Assembly (NCBI GenBank): GCA_904394705.1
Contig: CAJFNJ010000010.1
Location: forward strand, 1 to 44,838
Direction: 5' to 3'
DNA length: 44,838 bases
From: Avimicrobium caecorum
GTDB lineage: Bacteria; Bacillota; Clostridia; Oscillospirales; Ruminococcaceae
Shown: positions 14,152 to 21,601 of the stretch, in pieces
Layout of the letters: every line of letters starts with the position of its first letter
How positions within the stretch are numbered: the first letter of the stretch is position 1
Position numbers and translations under genes: made by a program
The notes under the pieces: model-generated
What the model saw: the letters and a program-made list of their open reading frames with translations, nothing else
Told to the model about the DNA's origin: nothing
The model's database searches: none

Positions 14152-15277
14152 CAGCATCACGCCGCTGCCGGGCGGACGGCTCCGGAAGGAGTACCGGGGC
14201 ACCCTGGCCTGGAAGCGGGAGATCACCCTGCTGCGGCAGATGGCAGGCAGCGGGCTCTGTCCGGAACTGCTGGACGCCCCGCACCGGCAGGTGGAGATGA
14301 CCGAGTGCCCGGGAGTACCGCTGGGAGAGTGCGTCCGCGCGGCTTCCCGGCAGGAGGCACGGGAGATGATGGCGGCACTGGCAGCCTGGACCGATGCCTT
14401 TGAGCGGGAGTATCACCGGCGCACCGGACAGACAGCGGTGCTGGAGGATCTCAGCCCGGGGAATTTTCTCTGGGACGCCGCCAGCCGGAAGATCACCGGG
14501 CTGGATTTTGAGTTCTGGCACACCGGGAGCCCGGCGGAGAACCGGGGCGGACTGCTGTGCATGGCAGAACGGCTGAAGGCGGCGGAGATCACCGGCGAGG
14601 AGCTGACCGGGGAGCTGTACCGGCAGTTCCGCGGCGGGTCTGACCGGGCAGAGCTGGAACACCGGGCTGCCCGGGCCCGGCAGCAGACGGCTCTGCGCCA
14701 GCGAGCCATGCCGCTGATCCGCCAGACAGCGGGAGTGATCCTGGCCGGGGGACAGTCCCGGCGGATGGGCAGTCCCAAGGCGCTGCTCCCCTGGAAGGAC
14801 GGCTGCTTCCTGGATCAGGCCATCGACACCCTCTGGGTATTCGACCGGCTGCTGCTCTCTGCCAATGAGCCGGTGTACCGGCAGTTCGGCTGTCCGGTGC
14901 TGGAGGACCGGCACCGGGGGATCGGCCCCCTGGGCGCTCTGCACACAGCCCTGCTGGATGCCGGGCGGGAGTGGGTGTTCCTGCTGCCCTGTGATATGCC
15001 CTATTTTCGCACCGAAACGGTGCTGGAGCTGTTTGCCCAGGCCGACCCCGACCGGGACGAGGCCTGCATCTTCAGTGCCGGCGGGCATCTGTTCCCCACC
15101 GTAGGGCTCTATTCCCGGCGGCTGCTCCCGGCAGTGGAGCGGCAGATCGCCTCGGGGGAGTACCGGCTGCGGGATCTGTTTGCGGGCCGGGCTGTGCGGG
15201 TGCTTCCGGCAGACCGCCCCGGGGAATTTGTCAATGTCAACACCCCGGGAGAATACCAGGCGCTTCTTACAATATAA
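14144..15277 (+). CDS. APH-like kinase domain fused to MobA (molybdenum cofactor nucleotidyltransferase)
   Basis: A 377-residue fusion. Residues 1-190 have a small kinase fold: LRKEYRG (Lys15 as likely ATP lysine), WKREITLL (Glu26), ECPGVPLGE hinge, catalytic loop EDLSPGNFLWD (Asp102, Asn107) and metal motif LDFEF (Asp121), like aminoglycoside or choline kinases. Residues 195-377 are MobA: LAGGQSRRMG (200-209), Lys212, PCDMPY (Asp284) and the closing NVNTPGEY. MobA transfers GMP (or CMP) to Mo-molybdopterin. The kinase substrate is unknown; rephosphorylation of a dephospho-pterin is my hypothesis. Start is GTG at 14144, 7 bases behind AAGGTG and overlapping the previous stop by 8 bases. Last gene before a bidirectional terminator. 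Confidence 0.88.
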   Translation: MRNSITPLPGGRLRKEYRGTLAWKREITLLRQMAGSGLCPELLDAPHRQVEMTECPGVPLGECVRAASRQEAREMMAALAAWTDAFEREYHRRTGQTAVLEDLSPGNFLWDAASRKITGLDFEFWHTGSPAENRGGLLCMAERLKAAEITGEELTGELYRQFRGGSDRAELEHRAARARQQTALRQRAMPLIRQTAGVILAGGQSRRMGSPKALLPWKDGCFLDQAIDTLWVFDRLLLSANEPVYRQFGCPVLEDRHRGIGPLGALHTALLDAGREWVFLLPCDMPYFRTETVLELFAQADPDRDEACIFSAGGHLFPTVGLYSRRLLPAVERQIASGEYRLRDLFAGRAVRVLPADRPGEFVNVNTPGEYQALLTI

Positions 15278-15318
15278 AAAGCACCTCTTTCAGAGTTTCG
15301 CTGAAAGAGGTGCTTTTT
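15276..15318. terminator. bidirectional terminator between convergent operons
   Basis: AAAAAGCACCTCTTTCAG and CTGAAAGAGGTGCTTTTTT form a long perfect stem around AGTTTCG. It serves the plus-strand kinase-MobA gene and the minus-strand DJ-1 operon. Confidence 0.92.
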
Positions 15319-15359
15319 TGACGGTCAGAATCCGGCGGCGTTTTTAGGCGCCGTGGGGA

Positions 15360-15932
15360 TCAGTCATTGTATTCCTTGAGTGCCCGGTAGAGGAAACGCT
15401 CCTTGATAAAGGCGCTGTCCCCGCCCAGCTGATCCACCAGCGCAAAGGCAAAGGGCAGAGCGGTGGCAGGGCCCCGGCTGGTGATGAGGTGGTCGTCAAA
15501 GGCCACCGTGTCGGTGATATAGCGGGCATCTTCAAAGAGAGGCTCCAGCTTGGGGCCGGGATAGGAGGTCACCGTCTTTCCGGCGGTGATCCCCGCCTTT
15601 GCCAGTACTCCCGGAGCGGCACACATGGCTGCCACATACTTTTCCGGCTGGGCGGCATACCAGCGCAGCAGCTCGGTCAGACGGGAATCGGCTGCCATAT
15701 TGTCCGCAGCGCCCCAGCCGCCGGGCAGGACGATCATATCATAGTCCCGGAAGCCCTCGCTGTCCAGGATACGGTCAGCCATCAGGCGCATGCCATGGGC
15801 GCCGGTGACCAGCTCCCCGGTAAGGCTGACCGCATGGGTTTCAAACCCCGCCCGCCGCAGTACATCGATGATGGTAGTGGTTTCCCCTTCCTCAAAGCCC
15901 TCTGCCAGTATTACCATAACGCGTCGATCCAT
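15360..15932 (-). CDS. DJ-1/PfpI family protein
   Basis: A 190-residue cytosolic protein of the class I glutamine-amidotransferase-like fold. LAEGFEEGE holds the Glu near the active site, VLPGGWG the oxyanion loop and AAMCAAPGVLAKAG the nucleophilic cysteine of the DJ-1 branch. The length is the family norm. DJ-1-like proteins have been assigned glyoxalase III, deglycase or chaperone activities; which applies here cannot be decided. AAGGAAG stands 8 bases before the ATG. Third gene of a minus-strand cluster after a DUF3795 protein and a small lipoprotein, with a 42-base gap, so possibly weakly coupled. Confidence 0.92.
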   Translation of the reverse strand: MDRRVMVILAEGFEEGETTTIIDVLRRAGFETHAVSLTGELVTGAHGMRLMADRILDSEGFRDYDMIVLPGGWGAADNMAADSRLTELLRWYAAQPEKYVAAMCAAPGVLAKAGITAGKTVTSYPGPKLEPLFEDARYITDTVAFDDHLITSRGPATALPFAFALVDQLGGDSAFIKERFLYRALKEYND

Positions 15933-15974
15933 CCGAACCGCTTCCTTTCTTTCATCATTGCAGGTGGGTGTTCT

Positions 15975-16463
15975 TTACTCCCGGGTGAGGTCCAGACCCT
16001 CCGGGCCCAGTACCACCGAGCCATCCCGCAGGGAGATATAGGGGGAGAACTCCGCTTCCCCTTCCTCACAGCGCAGACGGATTTCGGCATCCGGGAAAAT
16101 ATCGCTGATATTGCACTGGAGGATCAGCGCTTCGCAGTCCGGGTCGGAGTAGACCAGCCGGGCTTCGGAGGTGTTGATGTCCAGCTGGCTTACCTCCAGC
16201 GCAGTGCCCGGATAACGGGGCAGGATCAGCCAGTATTCCCCGTCCGAGAGACGCAGCACCGGGGCCTCCTCAATCTCCGGGCAGAGGTCGGCATACCGGG
16301 AGAGATCCCCGGTGTCCTGCCAGCCCAGCCAGGCGGCAGCATAGAGCTGTCCCTCCGTATAGGGCAGTTCCGCAGCCCGGGACGCCTCCGCATCCGGCGA
16401 AGGGCTGCAGGCGGTCAGAGCCAGTGTGAGCAGCAGTGCCGCTCCCGGGAAGAATCGTTTCAT
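15975..16463 (-). CDS. Small lipoprotein of unknown function
   Basis: A 162-residue protein that begins with a lipoprotein signal (MKRFFPGAALLL, lipobox LTAC). The mature part is acidic and beta-rich without a motif I recognise. The start at 16463 is preferred over ATG 16469 and GTG 16472 because GAGG then sits 8 bases upstream. It begins 10 bases after the DUF3795 stop, so the two are co-transcribed. Confidence 0.75.
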   Translation of the reverse strand: MKRFFPGAALLLTLALTACSPSPDAEASRAAELPYTEGQLYAAAWLGWQDTGDLSRYADLCPEIEEAPVLRLSDGEYWLILPRYPGTALEVSQLDINTSEARLVYSDPDCEALILQCNISDIFPDAEIRLRCEEGEAEFSPYISLRDGSVVLGPEGLDLTRE

Positions 16464-16473
16464 ATCCATCACC

Positions 16474-17034
16474 TCAGGATTGGGTTTTCGGGTTCCGGCG
16501 CAGCTTCAGTTCCAGCCCCTGCCGGTCAGCTGCGGCCCGGAGCAGGGTTTCCGCAGTCCGGGCACGCTCCTTGGGCGGCAGCTCCCGGAGGCCGGGCTCA
16601 CTCCCGAGCTGTTCCAGCACAGCACGCAGCTCGGGCAATGGAAGCAGATAGGCCGCCGTCCGGAACAGGGTCTTGTGCCGTCCGTCGTTGTACCCGGTCA
16701 GAAGGCATTCCAGCAGGCGGGTTTTCTCCCGCATCTCTGCCAGCAGGGGTTTCAGCCCCACAGCCTGCAGATAATCCAGATCCCGCTGACGGGTCTGGTG
16801 CGGCACAAACGAGTCACAGGCGTCAAAGCCGTCATACCGCTCGCAGGGGTAGCGGGCGCATTGGGTGCAGAACGCCACCCCGCCCTGTTCCAGTGAACAC
16901 CGGGCAATGGCACAGCTCTGGTTTCCGGCACCGCCGCCGCAGCCGGGACAGTGACCGTCCAGATGCATGGGGCAGAGGGCGCACTGCAGCCCGCACAGCG
17001 AAAAGAGCGGCTCTGCGCGGTTGAATCCTTTCAC
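16474..17034 (-). CDS. DUF3795-type cysteine-rich protein
   Basis: A 186-residue cytosolic protein. The N-terminal half is rich in cysteines: CGLQCALCPMHLDGHCPGC, then CAIARCSLEQGGVAFCTQCARYPCERY, the spacing of DUF3795 proteins, which probably bind zinc or an iron-sulfur cluster. The C-terminal half is helical and rich in Leu/Arg. The function is unknown. GTG at 17034 has GGAGG 8 bases upstream and fits the extended -10 promoter at 17072-17077; an ATG at 17049 without a good site is the alternative. Confidence 0.8.
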   Translation of the reverse strand: MKGFNRAEPLFSLCGLQCALCPMHLDGHCPGCGGGAGNQSCAIARCSLEQGGVAFCTQCARYPCERYDGFDACDSFVPHQTRQRDLDYLQAVGLKPLLAEMREKTRLLECLLTGYNDGRHKTLFRTAAYLLPLPELRAVLEQLGSEPGLRELPPKERARTAETLLRAAADRQGLELKLRRNPKTQS

Positions 17035-17071
17035 CGGGATCGCCTCCATCTCTCTGGGAAATTCCACTCCA

Positions 17072-17077
17072 ATTATA
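17072..17077 (-). promoter_or_regulatory. extended -10 promoter of the DUF3795 operon
   Basis: On the minus strand TGCTATAAT: a perfect -10 with the TGN extension and no convincing -35. It lies about 38 bases before the GTG start. Confidence 0.6.
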
Positions 17078-17125
17078 GCAGATTTCCGGGCAAAAATCAC
17101 GGACCCCCGGCATACCCAGTAAAAG

Positions 17126-17168
17126 CAAAAACCCCCGGATCGGCAGTCGTTCGTGCCGGCCCGGGGGT
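17126..17168 (-). terminator. terminator of the peptide transporter/GGT operon
   Basis: ACCCCCGG/CCGGGGGT with an inner CGGCA/TGCCG pair, followed on the minus strand by TTTTTGCTTTT, 33 bases behind the GGT stop codon. Confidence 0.88.
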
Positions 17169-17200
17169 GTTTTATGGATTTGTACGGGAGAGCCGGTGGT

Positions 17201-18814
17201 TTACCAGCAGGCAATGTTGCTGTCGGTACGGCCTTCGGTGCCGCCCACCAGAGTGCCGTTTTCCAGTTTGAGGATCATCTGACCCCGTCCGAAAGCCACA
17301 TTGTCCAGTGCCACCTGGACATCGTGTCCCCGCAGAGCCAGCTGCTTGGCGATCTCATTGGAGAAGCGGTCCTCCACCTGGAAGGTCTTGCCCTTGATCC
17401 ACTGCCAGCGGGGGGCATCCAGTGCCTGCTGGGGATTGAGATGGAAGTCCACCAGGTTCATCACCACCTGCACATGGCCCTGGGGCTGCATATAGCCGCC
17501 CATCACGCCGAAGGGGCCCACCGCTTCGCCGTCCTTGAGCAGGAAGCCGGGGATAATGGTGTGGTAGGACTTCTTGCCGGGCGCCAGAGCGTTGGCGTCC
17601 TCGGGATTCAGGGAGAAGTCGTGACCGCGGTTCTGCAGGGAGATGCCGGTGCCCTCCACCACAATACCCGAGCCAAAGCCCATGTAGTTGCTCTGGATAA
17701 AGGAGACCATGTTGCCCTCGCCGTCGGCGGTGCAGAAGTAGACAGTACCGCTCTTGGGGGGCAGTTCGGGGCAGGGCTCAGCGGCGGTATCGGTGATCTG
17801 GGCAGCCCGGTGCGCACCGTATTCCGGAGCCAGCAGATCCGCCGGGGCCACCTTCATGTACCGGGGATCGGTGACATGGTATTTGCCGTCAGCAAAGGCG
17901 ATCTTCATGGCCTCCCACTGCTTGTGGTAGGTGTCGATGGATTCCTTCTCGGGGAAGGAGAACTCCTTGAGGATATTCAGCGCCATCAGTGCCACGATGC
18001 CCTGACCGTTCGGCGGGATCTCGCAGACGGTATAGCCCCGGTAATCCACCGAGATGGGCTCCACCCACTGGGGCTGATATTCCGCAAAGTCCTCGGCACA
18101 GAAGAAGCCGCCGTGCTTCTGGCTGTCGGCGACGATCTTCTCAGCCAGAGCGCCCCGGTAGAAGCTCTCGGCCTGGGTACGGGCGATCTCCTCCAGGGTG
18201 TCGGCATGGTCGGGCAGGCGGATCATCTCACCCGCAGCCGGACAGCGGCCGTCCGGAGTGAAGGTATCGAACCAGGCGGCATACTCCTCACCCTGGAGCA
18301 CGGTGGTGAACTTATCATAGGCACGCTTCCACATCCGGGCCAGGTTGGGGGAAGCCGGATAGCCTTCCCGGGCATAGCGGATGGCCGGAGCCATGCTCTT
18401 GGTCATGGGCAGGGCGCCGAAGCGGTTGGCCACAGCGGCCCAGGCAGCCGGAGCGCCGGGAACCATGGTGGGTGCCCAGCCATAGGTGGGCATGGTTTCG
18501 TGACCCTGAGCCTTCAGGGCGTCAATGGAGATGTTCCGGGGGGAGAAGCCGCTGGCATTGAGGCCGTAGAGCTTCTTCTCCTTTTCCACCCAGATGAGGG
18601 CAAAGGCATCGGAACCAATGCCGTTGGCGGTGGGCTCACAGACAGTCAGGGCAGCGGCAGTGGCAACGGCTGCGTCCATGGCGTTGCCGCCCTTCTTCAT
18701 GGCTTCCAGACCGGCAGCCGCAGCCTGGGGGCTGGAGGCACAGACCATGCCATTGCGGGCATAGATGGGATAGCGTACCGAGGGATAGGGCAGGTAGTTG
18801 GGAATGAACTGCAT
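17201..18814 (-). CDS. ggt: Gamma-glutamyltransferase-family protein without signal peptide
   Basis: A 537-residue Ntn-hydrolase. KKGGNAMDAAVATA (41-53) is the family hallmark. GTVYFCTADGEGNMVS provides Thr357, aligned with the autoprocessing Thr of GGT, and the small subunit has MGGYMQPQGHVQV. Well-studied bacterial GGTs are periplasmic or secreted; this one begins MQFIPNYLPYPSVRYP with no hydrophobic core, so it should be cytosolic. As last gene of a peptide ABC transporter operon it probably splits gamma-glutamyl peptides or glutathione after import. Only one Thr is present where classic GGTs have TT, as in many clostridial GGT-like proteins; cephalosporin acylase-like activity is an alternative. 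AAAGGAG stands 6 bases before the ATG; an upstream ATG at 18847 has no site. Confidence 0.88.
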   Translation of the reverse strand: MQFIPNYLPYPSVRYPIYARNGMVCASSPQAAAAGLEAMKKGGNAMDAAVATAAALTVCEPTANGIGSDAFALIWVEKEKKLYGLNASGFSPRNISIDALKAQGHETMPTYGWAPTMVPGAPAAWAAVANRFGALPMTKSMAPAIRYAREGYPASPNLARMWKRAYDKFTTVLQGEEYAAWFDTFTPDGRCPAAGEMIRLPDHADTLEEIARTQAESFYRGALAEKIVADSQKHGGFFCAEDFAEYQPQWVEPISVDYRGYTVCEIPPNGQGIVALMALNILKEFSFPEKESIDTYHKQWEAMKIAFADGKYHVTDPRYMKVAPADLLAPEYGAHRAAQITDTAAEPCPELPPKSGTVYFCTADGEGNMVSFIQSNYMGFGSGIVVEGTGISLQNRGHDFSLNPEDANALAPGKKSYHTIIPGFLLKDGEAVGPFGVMGGYMQPQGHVQVVMNLVDFHLNPQQALDAPRWQWIKGKTFQVEDRFSNEIAKQLALRGHDVQVALDNVAFGRGQMILKLENGTLVGGTEGRTDSNIACW

Positions 18815-18839
18815 AGCGGACTCCTTTCGTGAGATGGGA

Positions 18840-20408
18840 TCAGTCATAGAGATGGCAGGCCACCAGATGTCCGGGGGCTACCTCCCGGATGGCGGGCTTT
18901 TCGGTTTTGCAGCGGTCGGTGCAGTGGGGACAGCGGGTGTGGAAGGGACAGCCCTTGGGGGGATTTACCGCCGAGGGCACTTCGCCTTCCAGTACGCCGG
19001 AGGCATCCAGGCCGTCCCGGACTGCCGGACGGGGAACCGCATCGAACAGGGAGCGGGTATAGGGGTGCAGGGGCTTGTCAAAGAGGGCATGGCTGGGGGA
19101 GAGCTCACAGAGGTTGCCCAGGTACATGACCATGACACGGTCGCAGAAGTGCTTGACCACGCCCAGGTTGTGGGTGATGAAGAAGTAGGTCAGACCCTGC
19201 TGGTCCCGGAGCTTGTCCAGGAGCTGGAGGATCTGTGCCTGCACCGATACGTCCAGGGCAGAGACCGACTCGTCCAGCACCACGAACTTGGGGTTCAGGG
19301 CGATGGCACGGGCAATGCCCACACGCTGCTTCTGACCGCCCGAGAGCTGATGGGGATAGGAGTCATACTGTTCGGCCTTGAGGCCCACCCGGTCCAGCAG
19401 TTCCAGGGTCTTTTCCTTTTTGAGCTGGGGGCCGTAGTCGGTGTGGATGTCAAAGACCTCCTCAATGGCCTTGCCGATGGACTGCCGGGGGTCGAGGCTG
19501 GCAGCCGGGTCCTGGAAGATCATCTGCATATCCCGGCGCAGCGCCCGCAGCTCGGACGGGGAGAGCTTGCCCAGGTTGATGCCGGTTTCATAGTTGCGGT
19601 CCAGCTTGTCCCAGTATTCGGGATCGCCGCACCGCTCGGTGATCATCTGGATATTCTTCCCCCGGAAGGAGAAGGCCTGTTCCCGCCATTTCCGGGCTTC
19701 GGCACGGTACTGGGCCGCCTGGGTGCCGTATTCCTCCAGTTCCTTTTCAGCCTGGGCATCGGCCTGACCCTCCACCAGAGCCTCGCCGTAGCGGGCGTCC
19801 GAACGGTCGTACTGTTCCTGGGCCTCCCGGGCCTTCAGCGAACATTCCAGCGCCTTCTGGAAGAGCTGCTGGATCTCGGCGATGTTCTCGCACAGGATCA
19901 GCGAACCGGCGGTGCGGGAGCCCTCCCGGAGCTGCCGGGAGGCATCCTTGCGCAGCTCATGGGAGCGGTATTCCAGCTCGGCGATCTCCTTGGAGAGCTT
20001 CCAGTGCGCCTTGACCTCCCGGTCGGTCCCCTGGGCGGACAGGGCGTCCAGCCGGGTATTGAGCTCGGCGATCTTCCGGTCGATCTCCAGGGACTTCTGG
20101 TAGAATTCCTTGGCCTTCTGCTGGTACTGGGTGAGGTGGGCGATCTCCTTGGCCACATAGGCAGGGGAAACCTCCTCCAGGGATTTGCCGTAGTACACAC
20201 AGGCGCCGCTGGTCTGGGGATAGAGCTGGAGGATCACCCGGCCCAGGGTGGATTTGCCGCAGCCGCTTTCGCCTACCACGCCGAATTTCTCCCCCTCATA
20301 GATCTTCAGGGAGATGTCCTCCACTGCCTTGAGGTTCACGCCTTTGCGCACCGGGAAGTATTTTTTGAGTTTGTTCAGCTCCAGGAGCACTTGTTTCTGA
20401 TCGCTCAC
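18840..20408 (-). CDS. Peptide ABC transporter ATPase (OppF/DppF type) with long helical insertion
   Basis: A 522-residue nucleotide-binding subunit, about 200 residues longer than usual. Walker A GESGCGKST (46-54), Q-loop MIFQDPAASLDP (297-306), signature LSGGQ (355-359), Walker B FVVLDE (375-380) and the C-terminal oligopeptide extension with CPFHTRCPHCTDRC are all intact. Between Walker A and the Q-loop, residues about 82-282 are an insertion rich in Glu, Lys, Gln, Ala and Leu with heptad-like spacing, probably a coiled coil projecting from the domain. It is in frame and its codon use looks native, so it is not a sequencing error. GTG start with GAGGAGG 7 bases upstream; overlaps the OppD-type gene by 4 bases (GTGA). 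Confidence 0.92.
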   Translation of the reverse strand: MSDQKQVLLELNKLKKYFPVRKGVNLKAVEDISLKIYEGEKFGVVGESGCGKSTLGRVILQLYPQTSGACVYYGKSLEEVSPAYVAKEIAHLTQYQQKAKEFYQKSLEIDRKIAELNTRLDALSAQGTDREVKAHWKLSKEIAELEYRSHELRKDASRQLREGSRTAGSLILCENIAEIQQLFQKALECSLKAREAQEQYDRSDARYGEALVEGQADAQAEKELEEYGTQAAQYRAEARKWREQAFSFRGKNIQMITERCGDPEYWDKLDRNYETGINLGKLSPSELRALRRDMQMIFQDPAASLDPRQSIGKAIEEVFDIHTDYGPQLKKEKTLELLDRVGLKAEQYDSYPHQLSGGQKQRVGIARAIALNPKFVVLDESVSALDVSVQAQILQLLDKLRDQQGLTYFFITHNLGVVKHFCDRVMVMYLGNLCELSPSHALFDKPLHPYTRSLFDAVPRPAVRDGLDASGVLEGEVPSAVNPPKGCPFHTRCPHCTDRCKTEKPAIREVAPGHLVACHLYD

Positions 20409-21382
20409 TTGTTTTCCTCCTCTACCTTGTGACAGGCCACAAAATGGCCGGGCTCATATTCCAGCGCCTGAGGCACTTCCTGCCGGCAGCGTTCGGTGGC
20501 ATAGGGGCAGCGGGGATGGAAGCGGCAGCCGCCGATCTCCTCGGTGATGCTGGGGAAGGTGCCGGGAATGGGCCGGATCTCGAATTCATCCGAGTCCACA
20601 TTGGGTACCGCTGCGATCAGGCCGTTGGTATAGGGGTGCAGCGGATTTTCGAAGATCTGCCGGGTGGCGCCCTCCTCCACCTTGGAGCCGGAGTAGAGCA
20701 CGATCACCCGGTCGGCGATCTGGGCTACAACGCCCAGGTCATGGGTGATGAACAGGATACCGGTTTTCATATCCTGCTTGAGCCGGTTCAGGAGCAGCAG
20801 CACCTGCTTCTGGATGGTCACATCCAGGGCGGTGGTGGGCTCATCGGCAATGAGCAGCCGGGGCTGGAGGGACATCATCATGGCGATCATGATGCGCTGG
20901 CGCAGGCCGCCGGAGAGCTGGAAGGGATACTGCTTCATGCGTTCCTCGGCATTGGCAATGCCCACCTTTTCCAGATAGGAAACAGCGGTGGCATGGGCTT
21001 CGGCCTTGGACATTCCAAGGTGCTGGCGCAGGCCCTCAGTGAGCTGATAGCCGATGGTGAGCAGGGGATTGAGGCTGGTCATGGGCTCCTGGAAGATCAT
21101 GCCCATTTTCTTGCCCCGCACCTGTCCGAGCTGACGGGGGGACATGCCCAGCAGTTCCTCACCGCAGAGCTTGATGCTGCCGCTGCGGACAGCGCCGTTT
21201 TCCGGCAGCAGTCCCATGATCGAAAGGGTGGTAACGCTTTTGCCGCAGCCGCTTTCGCCCACCATGCAAAGCGTTTCGTTTTCATGGATCTCAAAGGAAA
21301 TATCCCGGATTACCGGATATTCCTTCTTGTTGATCCGGAAGGTGGTTACGAGATTTTTGACTTCCAGAACGGTGTCTGACAT
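20405..21382 (-). CDS. Peptide ABC transporter ATPase (OppD/DppD type)
   Basis: A 325-residue subunit of normal length: Walker A GESGCGKSVTT, Q-loop MIFQEPMTSLNPLLTIG, signature LSGGLRQR, Walker B LLIADEPTTALD and the C-terminal oligopeptide motif with CRFHPRCPYATERC. It forms the heterodimeric motor with the following ATPase, which lies on the cytoplasmic side. GGGAGGA is 9 bases before the ATG. The gene follows the binding protein after 219 bases that contain a terminator, so the ATPases are probably made from read-through at lower level. Confidence 0.95.
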   Translation of the reverse strand: MSDTVLEVKNLVTTFRINKKEYPVIRDISFEIHENETLCMVGESGCGKSVTTLSIMGLLPENGAVRSGSIKLCGEELLGMSPRQLGQVRGKKMGMIFQEPMTSLNPLLTIGYQLTEGLRQHLGMSKAEAHATAVSYLEKVGIANAEERMKQYPFQLSGGLRQRIMIAMMMSLQPRLLIADEPTTALDVTIQKQVLLLLNRLKQDMKTGILFITHDLGVVAQIADRVIVLYSGSKVEEGATRQIFENPLHPYTNGLIAAVPNVDSDEFEIRPIPGTFPSITEEIGGCRFHPRCPYATERCRQEVPQALEYEPGHFVACHKVEEENK

Positions 21383-21465
21383 GGTAGATAGTCCTCCCGA
21401 AGTTCGATGGTCAGTAAGTGGTTGGATAACAGACGGCTGATGGTACAGCCAAAGGGATCAAGCCG

Positions 21466-21521
21466 AAAAAACCGCCCGGGCTGGCTGTTCACCGAAACTG
21501 GAAACAGACCGCCCCGGACGG
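21466..21521 (-). terminator. attenuating terminator between binding protein and ATPase genes
   Basis: On the minus strand CCGTCCGGGGC pairs with GCCCGGGCGG across a long loop with an extra GTCTGTT/GAACAG pair, followed by TTTTTT. Its place inside the operon suggests partial termination that favours the binding protein. The rest of the 219-base gap shows no other feature. Confidence 0.75.
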
Positions 21522-21601
21522 CTTGCGGCAGGGTGCGGCAGCGCCGCAGATGGATTACAGGCAGCTGGGACTGCTGACAAACGGGGTTGTCAGTTCCCGG
21601 A

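Noticed and set aside
17153..18832. Long plus-strand frame opposite the GGT gene.
   Set aside because: Same cause: compositional shadow without a ribosome site or domain.
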